A stretch of 64,000 bases of DNA from Stappia stellulata DSM 5886 (GCF_000423705.1 NZ_KE384083.1:62001-126000), one strand, 5' to 3'. Shown: positions 1-9,161, numbered from the stretch's first letter. The notes: generated by a model not told the origin, from the letters alone. Translations and numbers: made by a program.

Positions 1-1313
1 AGCTCGGTATCGACGCCATCGTCGTCGACGACCAGAAACCTGGCGGCACCTGTTTGAACGTTGGCTGCATCCCCTCCAAGGCGCTGATCCACGCGGCCGA
101 GGAATTCCACAAGCTGACGCATTACAACGGGCGCTCGCCGCTCGGCATTCGCACGGAAAACCCGACGATCGACATGGCCCAGACAATTGCCTGGAAGGAC
201 GGCATCGTCAGCCGTCTAAACGCCGGGGTCGCCGGACTGCTGAAAAAGGCCGGAACGCGGCTCGTCACCGGCCGTGCCACCTTTCTCGACGGCAAGACCG
301 TGAAAGTGACCACCGGCGACAGCACGGTGCAGATCCGCGCGCAAACGGTCGTGATCGCGACAGGGTCGGAACCGGTGGAACTCCCGTTCCTGCCGTTTGG
401 AGGAAAGGTCATTTCCTCCAGCGAGGCGCTTGCGCTGACGAAGATGCCGGAACGCCTTTGCATCGTCGGCGCGGGCTACATCGGTCTGGAAATCGGCATC
501 GCCTTCGCCAAACTCGGGGCAAAGGTGTCCATCGTCGAGGCGGAGGGCCGTATCCTGCCGCAATACGACAGCGCCCTCACCCGACCGGTCATGAAGAACC
601 TGCATGCGCTCGGCATCGAGGTTCATCTTTCGACGAAGGCCAAGGGCGAGAACGGAGACGGCCTTGCAGTGGAAACCCCGGAAGGCGAAGACAAAGTCCT
701 TCCCGCCGACCGCATTCTCGTGACCGTCGGCAGGCGTCCGCGCTCCGACAGCGCAAATATCGCAAGCCTTGGGTTGGCAACCGACGGCCCGTTCCTGCGC
801 GTCGACGACAGCTGCCGCACTTCGATGAACGGCGTCTTCGCCATCGGCGATGTCACGGGAGAGCCGATGCTCGCGCATCGCGCCATGGCCCAGGGCGAGA
901 TGGTGGCGGAAATCGTCGCCGGACACCGCCGGTCCTGGGACAAGCGCTGCATCCCGGCGGTCTGCTTCACGGATCCGGAAATCGTCACCTGTGGCCTCGC
1001 GCCGGAAGATGCCAAAAGCGCCGGACTGGACGTTTCGACCGGACAGTTTCCCTTCAGCGCCAACGGCCGGGCCATGTCGATGGAGGCCGAGGACGGGTTC
1101 GTACGCGTTGTCGCGCGAAAGTCCGACGGGCTGATCGTCGGGCTGCAGGCTGTCGGAACCGGGGTATCCGAACTGTCCGCCGCCTTCGCCATCGCGATTG
1201 AAATGGGCGCGCGCACCGATGATCTCGGCGCCGTGATCCACGCCCATCCGACCCAGAGCGAAGGCTTGCAGGAAGCCTGTCTCGCGGCCCTCGGCCACGC
1301 CCTTCACATCTAG
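1..1313 (+). CDS. lpdA: Dihydrolipoamide dehydrogenase (E3), 5' end outside window
   Basis: FAD-dependent pyridine nucleotide disulfide oxidoreductase that reoxidises the dihydrolipoyl groups of 2-oxoacid dehydrogenase complexes (pyruvate, 2-oxoglutarate or branched-chain) with NAD+. The gene is open from the left edge in the frame starting at base 3. The redox-active disulfide motif GGTCLNVGCIPSK is encoded at about bases 42-80. It is followed by the NAD-binding GAGYIGLE motif, an FAD-contacting AIGDV segment and the dimerisation domain with the catalytic HAHPTQSE histidine near the C-terminus. Only the first few dozen residues (the FAD GxGxxG region) are missing. Bases 54-56 (TTG) are an internal codon, not the start. 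A strong terminator follows, so this is the last gene of an operon whose other members, probably E1/E2, lie to the left. Which complex it serves cannot be told from here. Confidence 0.93.
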   Translation, partial: LGIDAIVVDDQKPGGTCLNVGCIPSKALIHAAEEFHKLTHYNGRSPLGIRTENPTIDMAQTIAWKDGIVSRLNAGVAGLLKKAGTRLVTGRATFLDGKTVKVTTGDSTVQIRAQTVVIATGSEPVELPFLPFGGKVISSSEALALTKMPERLCIVGAGYIGLEIGIAFAKLGAKVSIVEAEGRILPQYDSALTRPVMKNLHALGIEVHLSTKAKGENGDGLAVETPEGEDKVLPADRILVTVGRRPRSDSANIASLGLATDGPFLRVDDSCRTSMNGVFAIGDVTGEPMLAHRAMAQGEMVAEIVAGHRRSWDKRCIPAVCFTDPEIVTCGLAPEDAKSAGLDVSTGQFPFSANGRAMSMEAEDGFVRVVARKSDGLIVGLQAVGTGVSELSAAFAIAIEMGARTDDLGAVIHAHPTQSEGLQEACLAALGHALHI

Positions 1314-1337
1314 CAGGCAAAACCGCGCTTCAAGGCG

Positions 1338-1365
1338 AAAGGCCCGGTCGCACGACCGGGCCTTT
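1338..1365 (+). terminator. Rho-independent terminator after lpdA
   Basis: A perfect inverted repeat (AAGGCCCGGTCG / CGACCGGGCCTT) with a 3-nt loop is followed by a short T-rich run (TTTTCTTC), 25 bases after the lpdA stop codon. It sits between lpdA and the convergent TRAP gene, and the A/T flanks suggest it may also work for the opposite strand. Confidence 0.85.
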
Positions 1366-1454
1366 TCTTCGTGTGCCACCTGCCGACGCTTAAAAAAATG
1401 GCCGGCACCCGTCTGTCGGGCACCGGCCAGGCGGGGAGCCCCTGTGGCCGAGGT

Positions 1455-2816
1455 TCAGTCGAACAGGAGGTTCGGCAACCACAGCGCCACTTTCGGAAAC
1501 GCCAGGACCAGTCCGAGTGCCAGCCCCTGCAGGAGAACGAAAGGAACGATGCCGCGGTAGATCTGCTTCAGGGTCACCAGCTTGCGCGCCGTGCCCTTGA
1601 GGTAAAACAACGCGAATCCGAAGGGCGGTGTCAGGAAACTTGTCTGGAGGTTGAGCGCCACCAGGATCGCGAACCAGTAGACCGCATCGCGCGGGGCGAC
1701 ATGGGTGCCGAAATCGAGAGCGCCGACGATCGGCGCGAAAATCGGCAGGATGATCAGCGTGATCTCGATCCAGTCGAAGAAGAACCCGAGCAGGAAAATC
1801 AGCAGCATCAGAACCGCCAGCACCCCCCAGGGTCCAAGGGCGGTCTGATCGACGAGCGACAACACGAAATGCTCGCCGCCAAACCGGCGAAAAAGATAGG
1901 AAAAGGCCGTCGCCCCGACAAAGATAAAGAAGATCATCGAGACGGTGTCGAGCGAGCGCGACAGCACATCGTTCAATGCCTTGAAATCGAGGCGCCTGCG
2001 CACGAGGGCAAGTACCAGCGCACCGAGCGCACCGACGCCGCTCGCTTCCGTCGGTGTGGCCCAGCCGCCGAGGATCGACCCGAGCACCAGCCCGATCAGC
2101 AGCGACGGGGGGACCAGTCCGCCACCGAGCTTGACCCAAAGCAGCCGCCTTTCCTCCGCCGTGAGCGGAGTCGAGGCGCGCGGTGCCAGTTGCGGCTTGA
2201 GGAAACTGGCCGTCACGATATAGAGCAAATACAGAACGGACAGCATCAAACCGGGCACAAGGGCCGCCATGAAGAGCTTGCCGACGGAAATCGTCAGCAG
2301 GTCGCCCATGATCACAAGCATGATCGATGGCGGGATCAGGATGCCAAGCGTCCCCGACGCCGCAATCGTGCCGGTGGCAAGCGACGGCGCATAGCCGGAG
2401 CGCAACATCATCGGCAGCGCAAGCAACGTCAGCATGGCGACGGACGCGCCGATGATGCCGGTCGAGGCCGCGAGGATGGTGCCCATCATGGTCACTGCAA
2501 TCGCAAGCCCCCCCGGCACGCGACGCATCAGGATCTGCAATCCGTCGAGCAGATCCTCCGCAATCCCGCTTTTTTCCAGAAGCGTCCCCATCAAAACGAA
2601 CATGGGGACGGCGACCATCACCGGGTTGGCGACAATACCGCTGAAAATACGATTGACCACCAGGGGCAAGTGCGCAAGCCGGATCTCTCCAAGCGCAAGG
2701 CCGAGAAGCGCGAAGAACAGCGAAACGCCGCCCAGCACGACCGCGACCGGAAGACCGGAGAATATGAACAAGACCAGCGTGACGAACATGAGCGCCGGCA
2801 AAAGGTCTACGAGCAT
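1455..2816 (-). CDS. TRAP transporter large permease (DctM family)
   Basis: About 453-residue, very hydrophobic protein with a dozen or so membrane segments, matching the DctM large subunit that forms the transport channel of tripartite ATP-independent periplasmic transporters driven by an ion gradient. Typical family signatures are visible, including the proline-rich loop GILIPPSIMLVIMGD and a C-terminal FLTPPFGFALFYLKG stretch. It is the last gene of the operon running leftward from position 9161. It lies directly downstream of the matching small permease and solute-binding protein genes, so the three form one transporter. The start is the ATG at 2816 with an AAGGA sequence a little upstream. 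The substrate is not evident from sequence. The CoA ligase and thiolase in the operon suggest a carboxylic acid. Confidence 0.93.
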   Translation of the reverse strand: MLVDLLPALMFVTLVLFIFSGLPVAVVLGGVSLFFALLGLALGEIRLAHLPLVVNRIFSGIVANPVMVAVPMFVLMGTLLEKSGIAEDLLDGLQILMRRVPGGLAIAVTMMGTILAASTGIIGASVAMLTLLALPMMLRSGYAPSLATGTIAASGTLGILIPPSIMLVIMGDLLTISVGKLFMAALVPGLMLSVLYLLYIVTASFLKPQLAPRASTPLTAEERRLLWVKLGGGLVPPSLLIGLVLGSILGGWATPTEASGVGALGALVLALVRRRLDFKALNDVLSRSLDTVSMIFFIFVGATAFSYLFRRFGGEHFVLSLVDQTALGPWGVLAVLMLLIFLLGFFFDWIEITLIILPIFAPIVGALDFGTHVAPRDAVYWFAILVALNLQTSFLTPPFGFALFYLKGTARKLVTLKQIYRGIVPFVLLQGLALGLVLAFPKVALWLPNLLFD

Positions 2817-2863
2817 TTTCGCAGGTTCCTTGTAATGAAGGGCAAAAGGAGACGGGCGGTCGC

Positions 2864-3394
2864 TCAGGCGTCACCGGCAAATGGCCATCCGGAACCGTCC
2901 TTTCGCCCCAGATACGCAATGCATCGCAACAGGACGGAAACGGCGGACAGAATGACCAGCGAGAAGCCAATGAACAAAAACGACTTTATGATCCAGCGAT
3001 TGGGCAGTCCTGCGCCGCCGACGGACCCTTCGCCCGACATGAAGGCGCGCATGGCATAATCGATGGAGAACCACGCAAGGGCTGCCACATAGGGGATCAG
3101 GAACGCCACAATGCCGAAGATCTCGAGCCGGATTTTCGTCCGGTCGGCGAAGTTTTCGCGAAACAGATCGACGCGCACATGGGCGTCACGCAGATAGGCC
3201 GCGCCAAACCCCAGCATCATCGCTGCGCCATGCAGATGCCATTGCAGATCCTGCAAGCGAATGGAGCCGGTGTTGTAGAATTTACGCCCGACCACGTCGT
3301 ATCCGATGACGAGCGCAAGCAGCAGAAGCAACCAGCCGCCGAATGCGTGCCCCGCACGCGGCAAGGCGGCAAAAAGCCGTGCCAGTGAAGTCAT
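2864..3394 (-). CDS. TRAP transporter small permease (DctQ family)
   Basis: Small membrane subunit of a TRAP transporter, about 176 residues, with four predicted membrane segments (around residues 20-40, 50-70, 90-110 and 130-155). An open frame continues upstream to 3586, but the extra N-terminus is arginine-rich and overlaps the preceding solute-binding protein gene. The ATG at 3394, preceded by GGAAAG, gives a protein of normal family length. It lies between the genes for the solute-binding protein and the large permease and would act with both in the inner membrane. The 164-base gap to the upstream gene shows no separate coding sequence. Confidence 0.88.
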   Translation of the reverse strand: MTSLARLFAALPRAGHAFGGWLLLLLALVIGYDVVGRKFYNTGSIRLQDLQWHLHGAAMMLGFGAAYLRDAHVRVDLFRENFADRTKIRLEIFGIVAFLIPYVAALAWFSIDYAMRAFMSGEGSVGGAGLPNRWIIKSFLFIGFSLVILSAVSVLLRCIAYLGRKDGSGWPFAGDA

Positions 3395-3558
3395 GTGAAC
3401 GCGCTTTCCGAAATGTTTGGATGCGGACGCAATGCACGCCCGCGCGAGACGGTCACGCCGCCGACCAGAAAAAGGATCGGCTTGTGTCGAGGCCAGCAGA
3501 CTCCAGCCGGCGGCGGCGCCGCCGCACCGGGACCGAACGGCCCGGCGCGGCGCAAACC

Positions 3559-4596
3559 TCAGCGCATGTAGCCGAGGGTCCGCCACTGCTCATGCGCGGA
3601 GCGGAAGTCGGAATAGGACTTCCACACCTTGGCAAAGTCCGCATCGGCGGAGAGTTCCTCGACCACCTCGCCCCAGGCATCTTCCATCGCGGCGAGAATT
3701 TCCGGCGACCACTTGTGCAGGGTCACGCCGGCTTCAGTCAGCTCCTGCAGGGCCTCGAACTGAATGGCCTCGCCCCAGGCAATAGATTCCGTCACGGCCG
3801 ACCGGCAAACTTCGTTGATCGCCAGCTTGTTGCGTTCGCTCAGTCCATCCCAGACATCACGGTTGATCAACAGCGCAAACAGCGAGGTCTGCTGGTGCCA
3901 GCCGGGGAAATAGTAATGCTTGGCGTAGGCCTGCATGCCCAGTTTCAGATCCAGCGCCGGCATCGATATTTCAGCCGCATCGATCGTCCCGAGTTCGAGC
4001 GCGGGAACCGTGTCGCCGACGGGAAGGGTTTGGGCGGACACGCCGAGCTTCTCCATCACCCGGGCACCGAGGCCGAAGAAGCGCATCTTCATGCCCTTCA
4101 GCTCCTCGACCGAATTGACCGGTTCGCGGAACCAGCCGGACGCTTCCGGCGGAAGGGTCGAGCACAACACGCTCTTGATGCCATGCTTGGCGGTGATTTC
4201 CTCCCAGATCTCCTCGCCGCCGCCACGGTAATACCAGGCGAGATACTCAGGCGCTTCCGGACCGAAAGGCACCGAGGTGAACATTGCGGCAGAGGGAATG
4301 ATCCCCTGCGCGAAGCCCGGCGAGTACCACGCCGCATCGACGGCGCCGGTGGACACCGCGTCCCAGGCTTCCGGAGCCGGAACAAGCGCGCCCGGTTCGT
4401 TGAAGACGAGGTTCAGATCGCCGTCGGTCAGGACAGAGATCCGCCGCCCGATGTCCTTGCCGATATCGCCGATGATCGGAAAGGATCCCGGATAGACGCT
4501 TGTCATTTCCAGGTCCCTGGCGACGGACGCGGAAGAGGCCCAAAGCAGGGCTGCCGCGGCGGTCGCGAGGGTCAGGGTAGCTTTCGTCGAGTTCAT
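3559..4596 (-). CDS. TRAP transporter solute-binding protein (DctP family)
   Basis: Periplasmic substrate-binding component, 345 residues. The N-terminus has a Sec signal peptide (short positive start, hydrophobic alanine-rich core, cleavage probably after SSASVARD or just before). The mature part carries DctP-family features such as the PVNSVEELKGMKMRFFGLGARVMEKLG region (written here only as landmarks: 'ELKGMKMRF' and the following helix), where the family's conserved arginine contacts a carboxylate ligand. It precedes the two permease genes of the same operon. The AMP-forming acyl-CoA synthetase upstream suggests import of an organic acid that is then activated to a CoA thioester. The exact ligand is unknown. 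Confidence 0.92.
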   Translation of the reverse strand: MNSTKATLTLATAAAALLWASSASVARDLEMTSVYPGSFPIIGDIGKDIGRRISVLTDGDLNLVFNEPGALVPAPEAWDAVSTGAVDAAWYSPGFAQGIIPSAAMFTSVPFGPEAPEYLAWYYRGGGEEIWEEITAKHGIKSVLCSTLPPEASGWFREPVNSVEELKGMKMRFFGLGARVMEKLGVSAQTLPVGDTVPALELGTIDAAEISMPALDLKLGMQAYAKHYYFPGWHQQTSLFALLINRDVWDGLSERNKLAINEVCRSAVTESIAWGEAIQFEALQELTEAGVTLHKWSPEILAAMEDAWGEVVEELSADADFAKVWKSYSDFRSAHEQWRTLGYMR

Positions 4597-4620
4597 TTTC
4601 TTTCCTCCCTTGGAAACAAG

Positions 4621-5403
4621 TCAGGTTCTGTCGGTGGCGTCGACACCGGCCGACAGATACCCTCCATCCACCGCCAGCACTTCGCCGGTGACGTAGCTTG
4701 CGGACGGTGAAACCAAAAAGCCGATTGCCTCGGCCAGTTCTCCGGGCTCCCCATAGCGCCGAAGCGGAATCCGCGCCGTCCATAGCGCCGCGAAATCCTC
4801 GGTGTGCAGCCCGGCGACCATCGGTGTGCGAACGGGGCCGGGCGAGACGGCATTGACACGAATGCCCATCGGCGCGAACTCCGTCGCCAGCACCTTTGTC
4901 AGGGCGATCACCGCGCCCTTAGAAGCGCCGTAGGCGGCGCGACCCGTGTTGCCGATCATGCCGGAAACAGAGGCCAGGTTGACAATGGCCGCCTCCGGCG
5001 CGCGCCAAGCCCCGGCAAACGCCTGGCAGGGAACGAAACTGCCGACGACATTGACGTCGAGCACATCGCGCATCGTCTGGGCGCTTGTGTCGAGCGAATG
5101 AAGATTGCGGGCGATGCCCGCCGAGTTGACGAGACCCGACAACGGCCGGTCGAAATGGTCGCAGGTTTGCGAGAATGCGGCTCTTACAGCCACCTCGTCG
5201 CAGACATCCGCAGCAAGCGCGACGACCCGCGACTGTGCATCCGCCAAAGCCTCGCGTGCGCCAGCCACGCGGTCCGCATCCACATCGATGAGAGCGACAT
5301 TCCCGCCGGCATCCAGAATCCACGCAGCCGTCGCCAGTCCGATGCCCGACGCACCTCCGGTGATGATATAGGTGCGATCAGCAAGCGCGCTCGTCATGCT
5401 CAT
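4621..5403 (-). CDS. SDR family oxidoreductase
   Basis: Classical short-chain dehydrogenase of about 260 residues. Visible motifs are the cofactor-binding TGGASGIG near the N-terminus, the NSAG motif, a catalytic serine in NLASVSG, and YxxxK in AAYGASKGAV. An Asp (ALIDVDAD) at the end of the second strand favours NAD(H). The C-terminal YVTGEVLAVDGGYL is typical of the FabG-like group. The ATG at 5403 overlaps the stop of the preceding gene as ATGA, indicating translational coupling. In the operon it may act as a 3-hydroxyacyl-CoA or alcohol dehydrogenase upstream of the thiolase step. This role is inferred from neighbours only. Confidence 0.9.
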   Translation of the reverse strand: MSMTSALADRTYIITGGASGIGLATAAWILDAGGNVALIDVDADRVAGAREALADAQSRVVALAADVCDEVAVRAAFSQTCDHFDRPLSGLVNSAGIARNLHSLDTSAQTMRDVLDVNVVGSFVPCQAFAGAWRAPEAAIVNLASVSGMIGNTGRAAYGASKGAVIALTKVLATEFAPMGIRVNAVSPGPVRTPMVAGLHTEDFAALWTARIPLRRYGEPGELAEAIGFLVSPSASYVTGEVLAVDGGYLSAGVDATDRT

Positions 5404-5816
5404 GCGCCTGCCGCTCCCGTCGCAGTGTCTGCGACAAGCCATTCCTCAAGCACGATCTCAAAGGTCACGCAAACCGGGTTCTGCCCGCGAATGAACCGTC
5501 CGCCGCAAATCCGACCGCCCGGTTCCGCAAGGACGCCGGTGACTGCGGCGACCGGATTGCCGTCCGCATCCGGACGAACCTCGCCGGACATGCCAACGAC
5601 CTCGACCGCCGGACCGCGAAGCACCTGAAGGGTTTCGTCGGACAGGCTCACACATGCATCGTTAAGACTGCCGAGACTTCCGCGCACGAAACAGCGGCTG
5701 ACCCCCTCCTGCAAACAGATCTTCTCGATCCCCTGCACGAGGTCCTCGTTGGGCCGGACACGGGCATAGATGATCCGGCCGGTTGTGCCCGTTTCGATAT
5801 CTGCTTGCAGGCTCAT
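5400..5816 (-). CDS. PPC (DUF296) domain protein, small
   Basis: 138-residue protein whose central region (RVRPNEDLVQGIEKICLQEG followed by 'GSLGSLNDACV') matches the PPC domain, also called DUF296, found in plant AT-hook proteins and in prokaryotic single-domain proteins of unclear function. The usual GGHL motif near the domain end appears here as GGRF, so a metal-binding histidine seen in many family members may be missing. The start at 5816 overlaps the previous gene as ATGA, and its own stop overlaps the SDR start. It is the second of two adjacent PPC-type proteins in a fatty- or aromatic-acid-like catabolic operon. The function is not known. Confidence 0.75.
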   Translation of the reverse strand: MSLQADIETGTTGRIIYARVRPNEDLVQGIEKICLQEGVSRCFVRGSLGSLNDACVSLSDETLQVLRGPAVEVVGMSGEVRPDADGNPVAAVTGVLAEPGGRICGGRFIRGQNPVCVTFEIVLEEWLVADTATGAAGA

Positions 5817-6379
5817 GCGCGCGCCTCCGAATGGCCGACGGGCGAAAAAATCGCATGATTGGTTTCCGCGTCCTCCACCTGACGGATCATCAGACCGCCA
5901 AGGACATCGATGCGCACGACCAGGCCGTCCGCGCCGATGTGCGTCGCGCATGTGTCGAGGTGACCGCCGCCGACGCGGCCGAGTTCCGGTTCCACGAACC
6001 AGGCATGGCAATGGACCATCGGATCGCCGGAAAGCGCGATGCCAAGGGTCGCCGACCCACCCAGCACCCGGACACGCCCGACGTCGCGCATCGGCGTGTA
6101 GGTCGCGACCGTGCGCCGGGTCGCATCCGGCGCGGCAAGACAATAGACGCAAGGCTCCAACGTGCCGCCAATCAGGGTGACCGCCGCAGCGCGGACCTCC
6201 CCGTTGCAGATCCGCCGCACGGCCTTATCGAGCGCGCCGACCAGGGTTTGTCCGCCGGCAAGACGCACCCGCGCCGTTTCGGAAGCGGTGTCGGACAGGA
6301 TCGAAAACCGTTCGCGCGCCACCGGCCCCGGGTGCCGCAACAGCCGGGACGATTCCCAGACCACCTGCTCCGGACTCAC
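5813..6379 (-). CDS. PPC (DUF296)-like protein
   Basis: 188-residue protein that resembles the PPC/DUF296 fold in its second half: a HCHAWF segment (residues about 122-127) and a GGHLDTC segment (about 137-143) fit the conserved histidines of that domain, which bind metal in some prokaryotic members. The first half is less typical. The start is a GTG at 6379 that overlaps the stop of the acyl-CoA synthetase gene (GTGA), so its expression is probably coupled. The pairing with a second, GGRF-bearing PPC protein immediately downstream suggests a hetero-oligomer. That is inference. A DNA-binding role is unlikely, because no AT-hook is visible. Confidence 0.65.
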   Translation of the reverse strand: MSPEQVVWESSRLLRHPGPVARERFSILSDTASETARVRLAGGQTLVGALDKAVRRICNGEVRAAAVTLIGGTLEPCVYCLAAPDATRRTVATYTPMRDVGRVRVLGGSATLGIALSGDPMVHCHAWFVEPELGRVGGGHLDTCATHIGADGLVVRIDVLGGLMIRQVEDAETNHAIFSPVGHSEARA

Positions 6380-7995
6380 TGTGCGGCCTCCCGCGTGGTC
6401 GTGCCGGCGTTGTCCGCCATCCGGCGGCGGAGGGCCTCACGCACGAGCGCCTTGGTGACCTTCCCGTATCCCGACTTCGGCAGGGCATCGAAGACCTCGA
6501 AGCGTTTCGGGATCTTGTAGCCGGCCAGACTTCCGGACAGGGCCGTCTTCAAGGCCGCGACATCGAGGTCCGCCCCAGGCGCGAGAACGAGCGCCGCGAC
6601 GCCGACCTCCCCCCATTTTTCGTCCTCCATCCCCACCACACAGGCCTCGACCACCGAGGGGCAGGCGACGAGCTTGTCCTCGATCTCCAGCGGATAGATG
6701 TTCGATCCGCCGGAAATGAACATGTCCGAGGCGCGGCCCGTGATGTAGAGATATCCCGCGTCGTCGAAGTGTCCGATGTCGCCGGTGCGAAACCACCCGT
6801 CGCGAAAGGCGGCCTCGTTGGCTGCGCGATTGCGGTAATAGCCGTTGAACACGGCCGGCCCGATCACGCAGATTTCCCCGTTTTCGAAGGGCGGCAACGC
6901 CTGTCCGGCGTCGTCCTGGATTTCGATCTGCATGCCCGTGCGGGTGACCCCGCAGGTGCCGATCCGCACGCCGGGGCCGTCTTGAAGCGCATGCAGCCGC
7001 GGCGGCAGCACCGTGATATTGCCGGTGACCTCCCCCAGCCCGAAATACTGCACAAGACACGGGCCCAGCTTGCCAAGGGCCGCCTTCTGGTGCTCGCGCA
7101 GCATCGGCGCGCCCGCATAGATCACATAGCGCAGCGATGCGTGATCATGCCTGTCAACGGCAGGGTCGCTCACCAGCGCGGTGAGAATGCTCGGGACGGT
7201 GAAGATATTGGTGACCTGATGCGTCTCGATCAGACGAAACACTTCGGATGCGTCGAGGCTGCGTGCGGTTGTCAACACGCTGGGAACCGCACGCGCGACC
7301 TGGATAAGCTGATGAATGCCGGCGCCATGCGACAAGGGAGCGACCACCAGCGACACATCGTTTTCCGTCATCCCGGGCATCAGGTCGGCCAGGTGATTGT
7401 TGATGACGAAGGCCATCTGGCCGTGGCTGAGCACCGCCGCCTTCGGCTTGCCGGTGCTTCCGGAGGTGAAGAAAAACCAGCACGGGTCATCCCGGTCGAC
7501 GGGGGCCGCGTTGAAATCGGCGCCGTGACCGGCCCGCACGAGATCCGCGTGGCTTTGCTCTCCGTCGCGCGGTTTGTCGAAACAGATGACGAGATCGGCG
7601 CCCGCGTCGCGGGCCGCATCGGCCTGATCCGCGAATTCGGCATCGTAGATGATCGCACGCGCACCGGAGGCTTCCGCGATATGTGCGACATCGGATGGCA
7701 GGATGCGGAAGTTTGTCGGCACCCAGACGGCACCGAGCTTGAACACCGCAAACATCGTTTCGAACATCTCGTGCGAGTTGCGCGCGTGAATGATCACCTT
7801 GTCGCCAGGGCCGATGCCGAGTTTCGCCAGCGAATTGGCGAACCCGTCGACACGGGCGTTCATCTCCGCCCAGCTCCAGGTGCGATCGCCATGGATCACC
7901 GCGGGACGCGCCGGAAAGCGGCGAGCCGCCTCGGTCAGGAGATCGCCAAGGTTCATGACCCGGTTCGACAGCCGTGCACGTCCCGACACGCTCAT
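6376..7995 (-). CDS. AMP-forming acyl-CoA synthetase / CoA ligase
   Basis: 539-residue class I adenylate-forming enzyme that activates a carboxylic acid with ATP and joins it to CoA. It shows the P-loop-like FTSGSTGKPKAAVLSH motif, a YFGLGEVTGN segment corresponding to the YGxTE region, the hinge motif YITGRASDMFISGG, and a C-terminal lysine in PKSGYGKVTK expected to act in adenylation. The length is normal for medium-chain or aromatic acyl-CoA ligases. Its ATG overlaps the stop of the thiolase gene (ATGA), and its own stop overlaps the next start. With the TRAP importer in the same operon it probably activates the imported acid. Substrate identity cannot be read from the sequence. Confidence 0.92.
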   Translation of the reverse strand: MSVSGRARLSNRVMNLGDLLTEAARRFPARPAVIHGDRTWSWAEMNARVDGFANSLAKLGIGPGDKVIIHARNSHEMFETMFAVFKLGAVWVPTNFRILPSDVAHIAEASGARAIIYDAEFADQADAARDAGADLVICFDKPRDGEQSHADLVRAGHGADFNAAPVDRDDPCWFFFTSGSTGKPKAAVLSHGQMAFVINNHLADLMPGMTENDVSLVVAPLSHGAGIHQLIQVARAVPSVLTTARSLDASEVFRLIETHQVTNIFTVPSILTALVSDPAVDRHDHASLRYVIYAGAPMLREHQKAALGKLGPCLVQYFGLGEVTGNITVLPPRLHALQDGPGVRIGTCGVTRTGMQIEIQDDAGQALPPFENGEICVIGPAVFNGYYRNRAANEAAFRDGWFRTGDIGHFDDAGYLYITGRASDMFISGGSNIYPLEIEDKLVACPSVVEACVVGMEDEKWGEVGVAALVLAPGADLDVAALKTALSGSLAGYKIPKRFEVFDALPKSGYGKVTKALVREALRRRMADNAGTTTREAAQ

Positions 7996-9161
7996 TTCAC
8001 GCGCTCCAGAACGGAAACATAGTTCGCAACGGCTGCGCCCCCCATATTGAACACGCCGGCAAGCCGGGCGTCATCCAACTGCATGTCGCCGGCATCCCCG
8101 GCAAGTTGCATCGCCGCCATGACGTGCTGGGAGACGCCCGTGGCCCCGATCGGGTGGCCCTTGGATTTCAATCCGCCCGAGGGATTGACGGGGAGACGGC
8201 CATCCCGGGACGAGACCCCTTCGTCGATGACGCGACGCCCCTGCCCCGGCGACGCCAGTCCCATCGCTTCGTATTCCATCAGCTCTGCAATGGTAAAACA
8301 ATCGTGGGTTTCCACGAAGGACAGGTCTTCAACCGAAATTCCGGCAGTGTCATAGGCCTTCGCCCAGGCCCGCGCGGCCCCTTCGAACGCGGTGCGGGAC
8401 CGGCGGCTCAACGGCAGGAAGTCGTTGATATGCTCGGCCGCCCGGAAATAGATCGCGCGCGGATCGGATGTAAGCGCCACGTCCAGGTCCGACAGCACGA
8501 CCGCGGCCGCACCGTCGGAAATGAGCGAACAGTCGGTGCGCCGGAGCGGCCCCGCAACGACCGGATTTTTCTCCGAAACCGTATTGCAGAACGCGAACCC
8601 GAAATCCTTGCGCATATGGGCGTAGGGGTTGCGGACACCGTTTTCATGGTTCTTGGCCGCAATCCGCGCGAGGCTCTCACGGCAGTCGCCATATTCCTGA
8701 AAGTAGGCCTGGGCGATGTTTGCAAAGACACCGGCGAACCCGCCGTCGATATCCGCCTCCTCCCGCCGGTAGGATGCCCCCAGAAGAATGTCGCCAACCT
8801 CCGCGGTCGGCGTCGCCGTCATCTTCTCCACCCCGACGACGAGAACGCGCCGGGCCCGACCGCTTTCGATCTGGCGCAACCCGGCGTGAAGCGCCGCGGA
8901 GCCGGTCGCGCAGGCGTTTTCAACGCGCGTCGCCGGTGTGAAACGCAAGGCCGGCTCCGCGAGAGCGACGAGAGATGCCTGAAAATCCTGCTTGGAAAAC
9001 CCGTTGTTGAACGCACCAACGAAAATCGCGTCTATGTCTTCCGCTTCCGTTTGGGCATGCTCCAAGCAATTTTTGACGACATCGGCAATCAAAATCTCAG
9101 AGGAATCAGCATCGGACTTTCCGAACACTGTATGCGCCCACCCCGTAATGCACGATCCCAT
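7992..9161 (-). CDS. Thiolase family protein (acetyl-CoA acyltransferase / SCP2-like)
   Basis: 389-residue thiolase-fold protein. The nucleophilic cysteine lies in ENACATGSAA (C84), and the C-terminal catalytic block GGLKSKGHPIGATG is intact. The ETHDCFTIAE motif is typical of the SCP2-type thiolase group that cleaves 3-ketoacyl-CoA. A much longer open frame exists upstream, but it runs through the promoter and the opposite-strand regulator. The ATG at 9161 has a strong GGGAGGGG ribosome site 6 bases upstream and gives the family length. It is the first gene of the minus-strand operon ending at 1455 and is transcribed divergently from an Lrp-type regulator, which is likely to control it. Confidence 0.92.
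   Translation of the reverse strand: MGSCITGWAHTVFGKSDADSSEILIADVVKNCLEHAQTEAEDIDAIFVGAFNNGFSKQDFQASLVALAEPALRFTPATRVENACATGSAALHAGLRQIESGRARRVLVVGVEKMTATPTAEVGDILLGASYRREEADIDGGFAGVFANIAQAYFQEYGDCRESLARIAAKNHENGVRNPYAHMRKDFGFAFCNTVSEKNPVVAGPLRRTDCSLISDGAAAVVLSDLDVALTSDPRAIYFRAAEHINDFLPLSRRSRTAFEGAARAWAKAYDTAGISVEDLSFVETHDCFTIAELMEYEAMGLASPGQGRRVIDEGVSSRDGRLPVNPSGGLKSKGHPIGATGVSQHVMAAMQLAGDAGDMQLDDARLAGVFNMGGAAVANYVSVLERVK

Noticed and set aside
216-1379. Long minus-strand open frame opposite lpdA
   Set aside because: It is antisense to a gene with clear FAD, NAD and disulfide motifs. The product has low-complexity charged composition and no family match.
1371-3059. 562-codon plus-strand open frame over the TRAP large permease
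   Set aside because: Antisense to DctM. Composition is extremely charged and Q/R/H-rich, the usual shadow of a hydrophobic gene in GC-rich DNA.
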